Assembly (NCBI GenBank): GCA_002172675.1 | Contig: NETF01000185.1 | Coordinates: 1-42,315, forward strand | Length of the DNA: 42,315 nucleotides | Source of the DNA: an unicellular cyanobacterium SU3 | GTDB lineage: Bacteria; Cyanobacteriota; Cyanobacteriia; Cyanobacteriales; Microcystaceae | Reading direction: 5' to 3' | Shown here: positions 18,001 to 26,874 of the stretch, in pieces | Layout of the letters: every line of letters starts with the position of its first letter | Position numbering within the stretch: the stretch's first letter is position 1 | Notes under the pieces: generated by a model | What the model was told of the DNA's origin: nothing | What the model saw: only the letters and a program-made list of their open reading frames with translations | Databases searched by the model: none | Position numbers and translations under genes: made by a program

Positions 18001-21000
18001 TTTCTACGACTCAGATTGCCTTCCCTGATCAACTCAATGTTATCTCTTCAGGTAACGATCTTCCTGATGCCGTCATTCTCGGTTCAGAAGGACGCTTACC
18101 GCCTACTCAGGTTATTGATAACGACAATTTTGACGTTTTTGACCCCGACCAAGATGGTATCGACTTCTACGAAAGCTTAGAGGGGATGTTGGTCACCGTA
18201 CCGTCTCCCACCGTAGTCGGACCGACTAACCGCTTCGGAGAAGTTTTAGTGATTCCTAACGGATTAGAAGCCACCGGATTAAGCGATCGCGGTACTTTGA
18301 ACATCTCTCCCGATGATTTCAACCCTGAGCGCATTCAAATTGCTGATGATTCGACGTTAAGTCCTTTTGATACCCCAGAAGCCAGCGTTGGCGCAGTTCT
18401 AAGTGATGTGACTGGGGTTTATAGTTACAGTTTTGGCAGTCCCGAAATTCTCTTTACTGAAGCGTTTTCAGTGGTGACACAAAGCCCCCTAGAGCCAGAA
18501 GTAACAGAATTAATAGGAAGTGAGAACCGTTTAACGGTAGCAGCTTATAACGTTCTTAACCTTGACCCCAATGATAACGATGGGGATGATGATATTGCTG
18601 AGGGACAGTTTGGTGCGATCGCTGAAGATATTGTTACCAACCTACAAACCCCTGATATCATCGCCTTACAGGAGATCCAAGATAACACTGGCTCAGATAG
18701 GGATGGCGTAACCGCAGCGGACCAAACCTTACAGTTACTCGTTGATGAGATTGCAACCATCAGTGGTGTTACTTATGAATTTTTAGACAATCCCTTCATT
18801 GGTGAAGATACCAGTGGCGGACAACCAGGGGGAAATATCCGCAACGCCTTCTTATATAATCCGAATCGCGTTGATTTTGTCGAAAATTCCTTAGATACGG
18901 TTGTTGATCCCAGTGACCAACAAACTAATCCGGCCAATCCTTTCTTTGATAGTCGCTTACCCCTGGTAGCTAACTTTTCCTTTAACGGGGAAGAAGTCAC
19001 TGTCATTAGTAATCACTTCTCATCTAAAGGGGGAAGCGCACCCCTCTTTGGTGCAGTGCAACCTGCCACTCAGTTGCAAAACGATGTTAACTTGTTGGTT
19101 AACGGTAGTTTGGATGAGCGGATTGACCAAGCTCAGGCTTTAAAAGACTATATTGATGGTATTTTAGCGACTAACCCTGAAGCCAACATCATCGCAGCAG
19201 GAGACTTTAATGAGTTTGAATTCATTGAACCCTTAGAAATCCTCGAAACTAGCTTAGTTAACCTCACTGAAACCTTACCGCCTAACGAGCGTTATTCCTT
19301 TATCTTTGAAGGCAACTCTCAATCATTGGATCACATTTTGGTCAGTCCTAACTTGGCTAATGAAGCACTCTTTGATGCGGTTCATGTCAATTCTGAGTTT
19401 GCCGACTCTCAGCAAGCGAGTGACCACGATCCTTTGATTGCCAGTTTAGAGCTTGCCACCGAACCTGCTTTCACGTTGCAAATTCTACATACCGCTGACC
19501 AAGAAGCAGGTTTAGCTGCGGTTGAAGATGCGGTGAACTTCTCGGCAGTGATTGAAGGGTTGGCTGATGACTTTGCCAATACTTTACGCTTGTCTTCCGG
19601 TGATATCTACATCCCTGGGCCCTTCTTTAACGCCAGTGACGAAATTTATGGTGAACCGGGGATTGGTGATATCTTGATTAACAATGCCCTTGGTTTCCAA
19701 GCGGTTGCTTTTGGTAATCACGAATTTGACCAAGGCACAGGCGTTATTGAAACCCTCATCGAAGCTAATCCAGACATTACTGGGCCGGGTATCGGTGAAG
19801 GGGGATATCAGGGTACAGCCTTCCCTTACCTCAGTACAAACCTCGACTTCTCCACTGATGAAAATCTTGCCGACTTAGTTGTTCCTGGTGGACAAGCACC
19901 GCAACCGAACAGCATCAGCAATAGCGTTGTTATTGATGTTAACGGTGAATCCATTGGGGTTGTGGGTGCAACTACTCCCATCTTGGATAGTATCTCTAAT
20001 CCAGGTGGTGTAGGTGTTCTGCCTGAAGACTTTAGTGGTACACCTACCGAAGCTCAGTTACAAGCGCTCGCTGCTATTATTCAAGCAGAAGTCGATGCCT
20101 TGACCAATGAGGGAATTAATAAAGTTGTCCTCCTTTCCCACTTCCAGCAAATCGGTATCGAAGAACAAGTCGCCCAACTCCTCACCGATGTGGATGTGGT
20201 TATGGCCGGCGGCTCAAACACCCTCCTAGCTAACGAAGATGATCCTTTACGGGATGGTGACACGGCTGCTGATGTCTATCCTATTGAGCTAATGAGTGCC
20301 AGTGGTGAACCGGTGGCATTAATCAATACCGACGGTAACTATCAATACGTTGGACGTTTAGCCCTTGAGTTTGATGCTAATGGTGTTATTACTAATATCC
20401 TTGAGGAGAGTGGTGCTTATGCCACTGATGATACAGGAGTTGACCGCGTTTATGGGGAAGATGTCAATGCTGTGGATGTGGCTAACCCGGTGGTGGTTGA
20501 AGTGACTGAAGCGATCGCTAATATCACCCTCGAAGCTGATGGTAACATCTTCGGTTTAACCGATGTATTTCTCAATGGCACTCGTGGGGATGTGCGGACT
20601 CAAGAAACTAACCTGGGTAACTTAACGGCTGATGCTAACCTCTTCTACGCTGATCAGTTTGATGAAACTGTTACCGTTTCCATTAAAAATGGTGGTGGTA
20701 TTCGAGATAATATCGGTGTTGCAGTCATTCCTCCGGGTGGAACCAGCAATGAATTAGAACTGTTACCCCCTCAGGCTAATTCGGCTGCGGGTAAAGAAGA
20801 AGGAGAAATTTCTCAGCTTGATATCGAGAATACCCTCCGCTTTAATAATGAGTTGACCTTACTCACCGTTACGGCGCAAGAACTCGACAATATCATGGAA
20901 TATGCCGTGTCTGCCACTGCCGAAGGAGCAACCCCTGGTCAGTTTCCTCAAATCAGTGGTTTACAATTTAGCTTTGACCCAGATAATCAGGCGATCGTAT

Positions 21001-21962
21001 TGAATGATGATGGTTCAGTAATGACTGAAGGGGAACGAGTTCAAAACCTCACTATCATGGGTAACGATGGCGAAGAAATGGCGATCGTTGAAGAGGGTGA
21101 ACTGGTTGCTGATGCAGATATGGAGATTCGTCTCGTCACCCTTAACTTCCTTGCCGGTGGTGGTGATGGCTATCCTTTTGATGTCTACGGCGAAAATGTG
21201 GTCAACTTGGCAGAACAGTTTGGCGACCAACCCACATCTCCTGAGTTACCGGCTGATGTTCCTAATGAGGCAACCTTTACCAATATTGGTACGGAACAAG
21301 ATGCTTTAGCTGAGTATCTATTTAGTAACTTCCGAGAAGACTCATTTGCTCAAGAAGATACCCCACCGAGTCTTGATGAACGTATCCAAAACCTCAACTT
21401 CCGTGATGACACTGTTCTCGAAGGAGTAGAACCAGAACCAGAACTGCCTATGACTGTGTTTGGTAGTCCTAATGCTGATTTCTTCGATACAGAAATCCTC
21501 GATGACAAGCAATTCTTAGGAGATAATCAATTTCTCTTTGCTGGTTCTGGGGATGACTATGTAGATGTTACTTTTGCTCCTGGTGGCAACCGCATTGATT
21601 TGGGTTCTGGTGACGATTTCCTCTTCGGGGGTACGGATAATCGCATTATTGCAGGGTCTGGGGATGATATCTTATTTGTTGGCTCTGCTGGCGGTAATAA
21701 TGTCATTACAGGTGGCTCTGGAATGGATCAATTCTGGATCGTTACTGACTCAGTTGATTTACCTGTTGCAGCTAATATCATTACTGACTTTACGATTGGT
21801 GATGATGTGATTGGTTTTGGTAGCACGAATCTCAGTTTTGAAGATTTGGCTTTGATGCAAGAGGGTAGCAATACTGTTATCAATGCGTTAGACCAAGACT
21901 TAGCTATTTTACGCAATACTCAAGCTTCTAGTTTGAGTGAGTCTGATTTCTTTTTTGCTTAA
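15003..21962 (+). CDS. Giant secreted phytase-like/endonuclease/5'-nucleotidase fusion with RTX-like tail
   Basis: The 2,319-residue protein has these parts in order. A choice-of-anchor-I propeller (about 1-260, resumed at 600-900: GMYQPDAIALF, ITANEGDSRDYDGF) encloses an esterase-like phytase domain (about 285-595: SGFSGLYFEGV, LEGIVRAPDGTYWLSDEYRP). An OB-like domain follows (about 915-1010). Next is an ExeM/NucH-type EEP nuclease (about 1173-1480: AAYNVLNLDPND, ALQEIQDN, AAGDFNEFEF, ASDHDPL), then a UshA-like metallophosphatase with 5'-nucleotidase C-domain (about 1487-2110: RLSSGDIYIPG, FGNHEFDQG). Calcium-binding RTX-like repeats (GSGDD) end it. There is no N-terminal signal peptide, so type I secretion through the C-terminus is inferred, as is a role in phosphate supply. 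Confidence 0.9.
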   Translation: MAINLEFLGRYSTGVFDEGAAEISAYDPTTQRLFVVNANAGNVDVLDLNDPGLPVPATTDDGNPIVIGLSDANLPNNFAVGGINSVAVKDGVIAIAVEADNSQANGVVAFYTVGTINTAPGFLSAVEVGALPDMVTFTPDGNKVLVANEGEPSDDYSVDPEGSISIIDISGGVDSVTSDNVAIASFTGFNDQLESLRGQGVRIFGPNATVAQDLEPEYITVSSDSETAYVALQENNALAVVDLINNEVTEILPLGFKDQSLAPTLTTSFFEDEELPVIGTSETQGDIRLSGFSGLYFEGVNEDNGNLQFITHPDLGPTQTGNADVDEDGTEERVRTYLLPNLQPRFVRFEYNPNNGELSIVEQVLLTDQNGNPLTGRPNLETDDSGRIPIDEQGNILELDPLGADLEGIVRAPDGTYWLSDEYRPAIYHFQADGTLIERYVPEGLPEEVGTGVFPEVYNQRRANRGFEAIAYQDGKVYAFIQTPINNPESRETSTIRILEFDPETEAVVGEYLYLQDDMGGGSDKIGDAVALSETGEFLVIERDSGLGPDSVKNIYRIDLTNATNVLNITLTEEETLEGLSPEELDARGIEVVSKELYADLAALGYTFTDKPEGLALVDADTVAVINDNDFGETGIPVGLGLLNLNTGIDPSDRDSAIDIQPVPVLGMYQPDAIALFNTLGEDLIITANEGDSRDYDGFSEEARVKDLVLDPVAFPNAAELQQDENLGRLEVTTTLGDIDGDGDYDKLYAYGGRSFSIWDNNGELLFDSGTQLEEITAEAFPEFFNSDNDENTFDTRSDAKGPEPEGVTVGEINGTPYGFIGLERVGGVAVYDLTNPFKPEFIQYINQRDFTVAAQLEDGSTNPAVGDLGPEGLTFISAEDSPNGEPLLVVTNEVSGTTSVFGINVDPVTLPDTAPIYDIQGEAHISPFLGATVTTSGIVTAVDSNGFYLQDSFGDGNEATSDALFVFTGGSPGVAVGDEVELTGEVSEFTPGGLDTRNLSTTQIAFPDQLNVISSGNDLPDAVILGSEGRLPPTQVIDNDNFDVFDPDQDGIDFYESLEGMLVTVPSPTVVGPTNRFGEVLVIPNGLEATGLSDRGTLNISPDDFNPERIQIADDSTLSPFDTPEASVGAVLSDVTGVYSYSFGSPEILFTEAFSVVTQSPLEPEVTELIGSENRLTVAAYNVLNLDPNDNDGDDDIAEGQFGAIAEDIVTNLQTPDIIALQEIQDNTGSDRDGVTAADQTLQLLVDEIATISGVTYEFLDNPFIGEDTSGGQPGGNIRNAFLYNPNRVDFVENSLDTVVDPSDQQTNPANPFFDSRLPLVANFSFNGEEVTVISNHFSSKGGSAPLFGAVQPATQLQNDVNLLVNGSLDERIDQAQALKDYIDGILATNPEANIIAAGDFNEFEFIEPLEILETSLVNLTETLPPNERYSFIFEGNSQSLDHILVSPNLANEALFDAVHVNSEFADSQQASDHDPLIASLELATEPAFTLQILHTADQEAGLAAVEDAVNFSAVIEGLADDFANTLRLSSGDIYIPGPFFNASDEIYGEPGIGDILINNALGFQAVAFGNHEFDQGTGVIETLIEANPDITGPGIGEGGYQGTAFPYLSTNLDFSTDENLADLVVPGGQAPQPNSISNSVVIDVNGESIGVVGATTPILDSISNPGGVGVLPEDFSGTPTEAQLQALAAIIQAEVDALTNEGINKVVLLSHFQQIGIEEQVAQLLTDVDVVMAGGSNTLLANEDDPLRDGDTAADVYPIELMSASGEPVALINTDGNYQYVGRLALEFDANGVITNILEESGAYATDDTGVDRVYGEDVNAVDVANPVVVEVTEAIANITLEADGNIFGLTDVFLNGTRGDVRTQETNLGNLTADANLFYADQFDETVTVSIKNGGGIRDNIGVAVIPPGGTSNELELLPPQANSAAGKEEGEISQLDIENTLRFNNELTLLTVTAQELDNIMEYAVSATAEGATPGQFPQISGLQFSFDPDNQAIVLNDDGSVMTEGERVQNLTIMGNDGEEMAIVEEGELVADADMEIRLVTLNFLAGGGDGYPFDVYGENVVNLAEQFGDQPTSPELPADVPNEATFTNIGTEQDALAEYLFSNFREDSFAQEDTPPSLDERIQNLNFRDDTVLEGVEPEPELPMTVFGSPNADFFDTEILDDKQFLGDNQFLFAGSGDDYVDVTFAPGGNRIDLGSGDDFLFGGTDNRIIAGSGDDILFVGSAGGNNVITGGSGMDQFWIVTDSVDLPVAANIITDFTIGDDVIGFGSTNLSFEDLALMQEGSNTVINALDQDLAILRNTQASSLSESDFFFA

Positions 21963-22005
21963 TTAGACTCTAAATATTAGACTTCAGCAAAAATATAAGT
22001 TGTCA

Positions 22006-22037
22006 AAGTTCTCTAGTTAATTAGAGAACTTTTTTTT
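22006..22037 (+). terminator. Rho-independent terminator
   Basis: A perfect 10-bp stem AAGTTCTCTA / TAGAGAACTT with a 6-nt loop and eight T residues, 44 bp after the stop of the giant gene. Confidence 0.92.
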
Positions 22038-22076
22038 AGCATAAATAATAGGACTCGTTTTATAATAAATCATTAG

Positions 22077-22373
22077 TTAATTATTGTTAGGTAAGTCTAA
22101 ATTAAATTCTAATTTACTTTGAACAGCAATTTCTTTGATTATATCTGATATATTACCTTGCTCAATAATTTGATTGATATACTCATACAATACATAAAGT
22201 GCATAATGATTACCAAGAGATGGTCTAGATTTTGAGCCTTTATTTGCTGATTTTGTTTTAATATTAAAATATTGTAAGAGAGGACTATTTTGAAAAATAT
22301 CCTCAGCATTTTTGTCAAAATATTGGGTTAACATTTCAATAATAACTTGAGTAAATTGGTGTTTATTAATCAT
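22077..22373 (-). pseudogene. Probable restriction endonuclease, N-terminal fragment
   Basis: The 98 residues contain NSPLLQYFNIKTKSANKGSK and GNHYALYVLYEYI. I associate this kind of stretch with N-terminal parts of type II restriction enzymes encoded next to N4/N6 methylases. The start overlaps the methylase remnant by 8 bp, the common M-then-R order. The frame ends without any recognisable nuclease motif (PD-D/ExK), so only the front of the protein survives. The specific family is not certain. The location just before psbB is otherwise typical core sequence, pointing to an old insertion that has mostly decayed. Confidence 0.5.
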
Positions 22374-22701
22374 TTTTAAATAGTTCTAGCTGTTGATTAT
22401 TTTTGTAACGATAATCAATTAATTTTCTTTTTGATCCTGTTTCTGCTTCTATTTTAATATCATCCCGATTAAATGTATATGACTTAATATTTTTGACTCC
22501 ATAAATTATCGGTTCATATAAAGAACCAAAATAATTCTTAGCTTGCACTCCTGAACTATCATCATGCCAGATAATTCTTGATAAAATATGAATGTGGTGA
22601 CGTAAATAAATATCTAAGTAGGGAATAGTTTGTGTACTAGCCATCAGATAGATACTACCTTCAGGATGAAGCTTCTTGAGACATAATTCTAACCAAGAAT
22701 A
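22366..22701 (-). pseudogene. N4/N6-type DNA methyltransferase, internal remnant
   Basis: The frame runs from about 22701, with no start codon where the family sequence begins. It encodes WLELCLKKLHPEGSIYLMAS, TQTIPYLDIYLRHHIHILSR, SSGVQAKNYFGSLYEPIIY and EAETGSKRKLIDYRYKN, all characteristic of the N6_N4_Mtase family. The catalytic DPPY motif would lie upstream but a TGA (22705-22707) precedes this fragment. The SAM-binding motif near the C-terminus (DPFSG-type) is also missing, the end being LELFKND. An ATG at 22644 would give 92 residues. Both key motifs are gone, so it is dead. Confidence 0.75.
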
Positions 22702-22974
22702 ACATCATGATAATAAGAATTTTCGCCATTTTGCCTATATTCATAACTTCAGAGTAGAACATATAAACTATGCAATCCTTACTACAGGAGACCAAAAAAC
22801 TTGCAATCGAGACTAACAATAGTTACACTTCTTTAAATAAATTTCATTTTCTTGGCATAATGTAGGTTAGCTGACTTTTGGGTTGTGAGAGTTGTTTGAC
22901 AGCGATCGCCCGACATAAGTCACATAACCTTAACATCCATAAGAAAAAAACGTCGAAGTAGACATATTCTCAAC

Positions 22975-22980
22975 AGGAGG
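22975..22980 (+). promoter_or_regulatory. Strong ribosome binding site of psbB
   Basis: AGGAGG ends 10 nt before the ATG at 22991, an unusually good site for this genome. The 290 bp upstream contain no gene. TTGACA at 22896-22901 could be a -35 element, but no good -10 is found at 16-18 bp from it. Confidence 0.7.
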
Positions 22981-22990
22981 AGCGTAGTCA

Positions 22991-24520
22991 ATGGGACTAC
23001 CTTGGTATCGAGTTCACACAGTTGTTCTGAATGACCCAGGACGCTTAATTTCCGTCCATTTGATGCACACTGCCCTAGTCGCTGGTTGGGCAGGTTCCAT
23101 GGCGCTTTATGAGTTAGCCATTTTCGATCCCAGTGATCCCGTTCTTAACCCCATGTGGCGACAAGGGATGTTCGTTCTTCCCTTCATGGCCCGTTTAGGG
23201 GTAACAGGATCTTGGGGTGGCTGGAGTGTCACCGGAGAAACCGGCGTTAACCCTGGTTTCTGGTCTTTTGAAGGTGTGGCTGCTGCTCACATCGTTTTAT
23301 CGGGTCTATTATTCCTAGCTGCGGTTTGGCACTGGGTTTACTGGGACTTAGAGCTATTCGTCGATGCTCGCACAGGGGAACCCGCCCTGGATCTTCCCAA
23401 AATGTTTGGCATTCACTTATTCTTATCTGGACTCCTTTGCTTCGGTTTTGGAGCCTTCCATTTAACCGGACTCTGGGGACCGGGAATGTGGGTATCTGAC
23501 CCCTACGGTTTGACGGGCCACGTCCAACCAGTGGCACCGGAATGGGGGCCAGCCGGCTTTAACCCGTTTAACCCTGGGGGTGTAGTCGCTCACCACATTG
23601 CAGCCGGTATTGTGGGTATTATTGCTGGTCTATTCCACTTAACAGTAAGACCGCCAGAACGCCTCTACAAAGCACTGAGAATGGGTAACATTGAAACCGT
23701 GTTATCGAGTAGTATTGCTGCTGTCTTCTTTGCTGCTTTCGTGGTTGCCGGAACCATGTGGTACGGTAACGCAACAACCCCCATCGAACTCTTTGGACCA
23801 ACCCGTTATCAATGGGATAATGGTTATTTCCAACAAGAAATCGAACGTCGGGTTGAATCAAATATCGCTGCTGGCGATAGCTTATCGGAAGCTTGGTCAA
23901 AAATTCCTGAAAAACTTGCTTTCTATGACTATGTCGGTAATAGCCCCGCTAAAGGTGGTTTATTCCGTACCGGCGCTATGGATAGCGGTGACGGTATCGC
24001 TCAAGAATGGTTAGGACATCCCGTATTTAAGGACAGCGACGGTCGTATCTTAACGGTTCGTCGGATGCCGAACTTCTTTGAAACCTTCCCTATCGTCTTA
24101 ACGGATGCTGATGGTATTGTTCGCGCGGATATTCCTTTCCGTCGGGCTGAGTCTAAGCTTAGTGTGGAACAAAGTGGTGTTACTGCGACCTTCTACGGTG
24201 GTGCGTTAGATGGTCAAACCTTCAGCAATGCTGCTGATGTTAAGCAGTTTGCTCGTAAGGCACAATTAGGTGAACCCTTTAACTTTGACCGTGAAACCCT
24301 CGGTTCTGACGGAGTATTCCGCACCAGTCCCAGAGGTTGGTTTACCTTCGGACACGCAGTCTTTGCTCTATTGTTCTTCTTTGGTCACATCTGGCATGGT
24401 TCTCGTACTCTGTACCGTGACGTATTTGCTGGTATTGATCCTGATCTCGAAGAACAAGTCGAATGGGGTCTGTTTGCTAAGGTGGGTGACGTAACAACCC
24501 GTACCAACGCTGAAGGCTAA
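22991..24520 (+). CDS. psbB: Photosystem II CP47 chlorophyll apoprotein
   Basis: The 509 residues from [19 protein letters not shown] match CP47 throughout. It has six membrane helices with chlorophyll-ligand His residues ([80 protein letters not shown]) and the large lumenal loop E between helices V and VI. It is the inner antenna that passes excitation to the photosystem II reaction centre in the thylakoid. Codon use is more even and G+C higher than in neighbours, as expected for a highly expressed gene. No psbT-like frame follows before the terminator, although psbT commonly lies there. Confidence 0.99.
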   Translation: MGLPWYRVHTVVLNDPGRLISVHLMHTALVAGWAGSMALYELAIFDPSDPVLNPMWRQGMFVLPFMARLGVTGSWGGWSVTGETGVNPGFWSFEGVAAAHIVLSGLLFLAAVWHWVYWDLELFVDARTGEPALDLPKMFGIHLFLSGLLCFGFGAFHLTGLWGPGMWVSDPYGLTGHVQPVAPEWGPAGFNPFNPGGVVAHHIAAGIVGIIAGLFHLTVRPPERLYKALRMGNIETVLSSSIAAVFFAAFVVAGTMWYGNATTPIELFGPTRYQWDNGYFQQEIERRVESNIAAGDSLSEAWSKIPEKLAFYDYVGNSPAKGGLFRTGAMDSGDGIAQEWLGHPVFKDSDGRILTVRRMPNFFETFPIVLTDADGIVRADIPFRRAESKLSVEQSGVTATFYGGALDGQTFSNAADVKQFARKAQLGEPFNFDRETLGSDGVFRTSPRGWFTFGHAVFALLFFFGHIWHGSRTLYRDVFAGIDPDLEEQVEWGLFAKVGDVTTRTNAEG

Positions 24521-24557
24521 TCATGGTTTCTAAGTAAACCTTTAATAACTTAATTTT

Positions 24558-24595
24558 AGAGAGTCGAGGAGACATTTCCTTGGCTCTCTCTTTTT
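24558..24595 (+). terminator. Terminator after psbB
   Basis: A stem of about 12 bp with two wobble pairs (AGAGAGTCGAGG with CCTTGGCTCTCT), an 8-nt loop and a T-run, 38 bp after the psbB stop. Confidence 0.85.
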
Positions 24596-24712
24596 GACCT
24601 TCTGTTAAAGTTTCGATAAATTTATGTAAGATTTTTATAAAGTATGGTATAAATTTATGTATATCTAAATAAAACTTTTTGATGTTCTTCAGGGCAGTAC
24701 CCTAGTAAAGTT

Positions 24713-24910
24713 ATGCAGTTAGGTCAAATTTTGCTTCAGAAAAAGTGGATCTCCTCTGAGCAGCTTGAAGAAGCGATTCAACTCCAAACCTCTCAAAAGA
24801 ACCGTATCGGAGAATTATTACTGCAAAAAGGTTTGATTGTTAATAACCAACTAGAAGCAGCCCTAAAAGAACAATATTGGCGTAAAAATGGCTTTTGGGT
24901 AATTGATTAA
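24713..24910 (+). CDS. Stand-alone MshEN-type (c-di-GMP-binding-like) small protein
   Basis: The 65 residues consist of two 24-residue units: QLGQILLQKKWISSEQLEEA plus IQLQ, and RIGELLLQKGLIVNNQLEAA plus LKEQ, joined by the 5-residue TSQKN. This 24-5-24 build is that of MshEN domains, which bind cyclic di-GMP at the front of type II secretion and pilus ATPases. Here nothing else is attached except a short WRKNGFWVID tail. The second unit keeps the RxG start; the first has Gln in place of Arg and Lys in place of Gly, so binding is not assured. It lies 192 bp after psbB, behind its terminator, with no obvious partner. Confidence 0.65.
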   Translation: MQLGQILLQKKWISSEQLEEAIQLQTSQKNRIGELLLQKGLIVNNQLEAALKEQYWRKNGFWVID

Positions 24911-25054
24911 TTTTTAACTTGGGACGATTGGAGTTAGTATTTAAAATCCAAGCTGATCTTAATATGAAATGAAAATAAGAATACTATAAATATTTATTCT
25001 CCCAACTCCCTGCTCCCCTGCGATCTTTTGTAGCAAACATAAAACAATTTGATA

Positions 25055-25693
25055 TTAAGGGGCTAATCGATGAATTTCCCATGATTCTTCATCGGTTAAC
25101 GTATAAGAAAAGCGATCGTGTAAACGGTTTGGTCTTCCTTGCCAAAATTCTAAGCGTGTCGGTTTGACTCGATATCCTCCCCAGAAAGAGGGTAAAGGAA
25201 TTTCTCCCTGTTGAAATTTATATTTGAATTCTTCAAACTTCATTTCTAAGAGTTTCCGTGAAGAAATAACCGAACTTTGTGCCGAACACCAAGCCCCTAA
25301 TTGGCTCCCTCTCGGACGACTGGTAAAATAATTTAAAGACTCTGCTGTAGACACTTTGGTAGCGGTTCCTTGAATTTTTACTTGGCGTTCTAAAGGAAGC
25401 CATAAAAATAACAAAGCAACGTGCGGGTTTTCCTCAATTTGTTGGGCTTTTCTACTTTCGTAATTAGTAAAAAAAACAAATCCTTTCTCATCAAAATATT
25501 TTAGAAGAACAGTCCGAATAGAGGGTTCTCCTTCGGCTGAAGCAGTAGCTAAACTCATAGCATTTGGTTCAGGTAATTCTGCTTCTGTTGCTTGTTGAAA
25601 CCACTTTTCAAACTGTTTAAAAGGATTCGTTTCTAGATCATCTCTAGTTAAACCATTGCGAGTATATTCTTCTCTTAATGCAGTTAGATCCAT
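25055..25693 (-). CDS. pdxH: Pyridoxamine 5'-phosphate oxidase
   Basis: The 212-residue FMN enzyme oxidises pyridoxine or pyridoxamine 5'-phosphate to pyridoxal phosphate. Family segments in order: [89 protein letters not shown] and [20 protein letters not shown] with the final RLHDRFSY and HRLAP. The length and both ends are normal. It is monocistronic, transcribed away from the sulfotransferase on the same strand with about 80 bp between them. Confidence 0.96.
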   Translation of the reverse strand: MDLTALREEYTRNGLTRDDLETNPFKQFEKWFQQATEAELPEPNAMSLATASAEGEPSIRTVLLKYFDEKGFVFFTNYESRKAQQIEENPHVALLFLWLPLERQVKIQGTATKVSTAESLNYFTSRPRGSQLGAWCSAQSSVISSRKLLEMKFEEFKYKFQQGEIPLPSFWGGYRVKPTRLEFWQGRPNRLHDRFSYTLTDEESWEIHRLAP

Positions 25694-25773
25694 TATTAGT
25701 TTAAAACGCTTCAGTACAAATTTTTAACGATTACAGCTTAACCTACATTTTATACCAAATCCGTATGAGTAGT

Positions 25774-26439
25774 TTAAAACTCGTATTTAAAGAGTTCGAT
25801 ATCTCTCTGAAACCATTTAGCAACTATAGCTTTAGTTTCGTCATTATAAAATTCTCTATAATCAACTTTTTCTGTTTTATTCCTATGAGGAAGTTTTGAA
25901 TCACAGCCAATTTGATCAGCAATGATTTGAAAATCTTTATTAATATTCTCAAATTTTCCTATCATATCAATATCTATTTTATCCTCATCATTAAGTAACC
26001 ACTCATTTTGAGGTTGAAACATTTTTGGTTTATCATAATAAAAAAGATTTTTATCATCTCCATAAGTAAGCTTAACCCATTCAGAAAAACTAATAGGATT
26101 ATCTCTAAGATTTGTTTGATTTGTTTTAATTCTATATTTATAATGGGATACAACTTTATCCCAAGGATTTCTCACGAAAGTAAACTTATATGATTTTTCC
26201 CAACGTTCTTTTCCTACTATTTCAATGACTTCTTTTGCTGATAAATGTCTTCTCTTAGGTAATTTAATTGCTTTTGTAATGCTAGTACCAGCCGTTTTGT
26301 TAATATGAATAAAAATAAAATTTATCTTACCTTTCCTAACTGGATAATCTGGACTAAATTGAGGAAAATTTTGATGAATCCTCTGCTTAATTAAATTAGA
26401 GTATTCTCTCTTGCTATTTTTTAGTTGTTTGAGTATCAT
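25774..26439 (-). CDS. Sulfotransferase family protein
   Basis: The protein has 221 residues from ATG 26437-26439, chosen because AAGGAG precedes it by 8 nt. A TTG at 26478 would add 13 residues. The PAPS-binding signatures are present: FIHINKTAGTSI (5'-phosphosulfate loop) near residue 52 and KFTFVRNPWDKVVSHY (3'-phosphate site) near 92. This fits the Sulfotransfer_2 family, which sulfates sugars or lipids with PAPS. Acceptors of cyanobacterial members are mostly unknown; extracellular polysaccharide is likely. No glycan cluster lies around it. Low G+C and isolation hint at acquisition by transfer. Confidence 0.85.
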   Translation of the reverse strand: MILKQLKNSKREYSNLIKQRIHQNFPQFSPDYPVRKGKINFIFIHINKTAGTSITKAIKLPKRRHLSAKEVIEIVGKERWEKSYKFTFVRNPWDKVVSHYKYRIKTNQTNLRDNPISFSEWVKLTYGDDKNLFYYDKPKMFQPQNEWLLNDEDKIDIDMIGKFENINKDFQIIADQIGCDSKLPHRNKTEKVDYREFYNDETKAIVAKWFQRDIELFKYEF

Positions 26440-26874
26440 TGAAAAACTCCTTCTTGATGATAATTTTATCAAAAGCAATATTAGGGAAAATTAATGAGTT
26501 CTGAGTTAAATTGTCATATTTATTTTCTGATAACTTTTCGAGTTGAGTAAATAATTCAAGTTAACGTCAGACATTTTATCCTTTGACTCTTAAAAGTATC
26601 ATAAATCTACAATAGAGTGTAAAACAAGTTTTATATAAAAAATAGTAACATCGCTTTAAGATCCCTTCTCATTACGCTGAGAGAATTGAGGTTGTGAGTA
26701 GAAATTTGTTAATAATAGCCTTTAATTGGTCATTTTTCTTTTTCATTAAATTTTGTAAATAAACCTTGACTTTTTACTTGTTTTCCCGACTTCTCATTAA
26801 GAGCTTGTTAGTATTAAACCTTCGATAGCACTAGCTAGTGAAAGTAGGGATTGCGAAGTGGGGTTGTATAATTT
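26440..26874. other. Intergenic region without recognised genes
   Basis: These 435 AT-rich bp lie between the sulfotransferase start and the MscS 3' end. I see no reading frame with family features, no tRNA and no strong hairpin, only a small ACTAGCTAGT palindrome at 26831-26840. Confidence 0.5.

Noticed and set aside
17664-18032. 122-codon minus-strand open frame inside the giant gene
   Set aside because: It is antisense to a clearly coding, well-conserved domain and has no family features or ribosome site; the same holds for the other long frames on either strand within 15003-21962.
22896-22928. Sigma-70 promoter TTGACA for psbB
   Set aside because: A good -35 hexamer exists, but there is no acceptable -10 at 16-18 bp, so no promoter is called.
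23247-23900. Minus-strand open frames within psbB
   Set aside because: psbB is full length and unmistakable; the antisense frames come from its codon composition.
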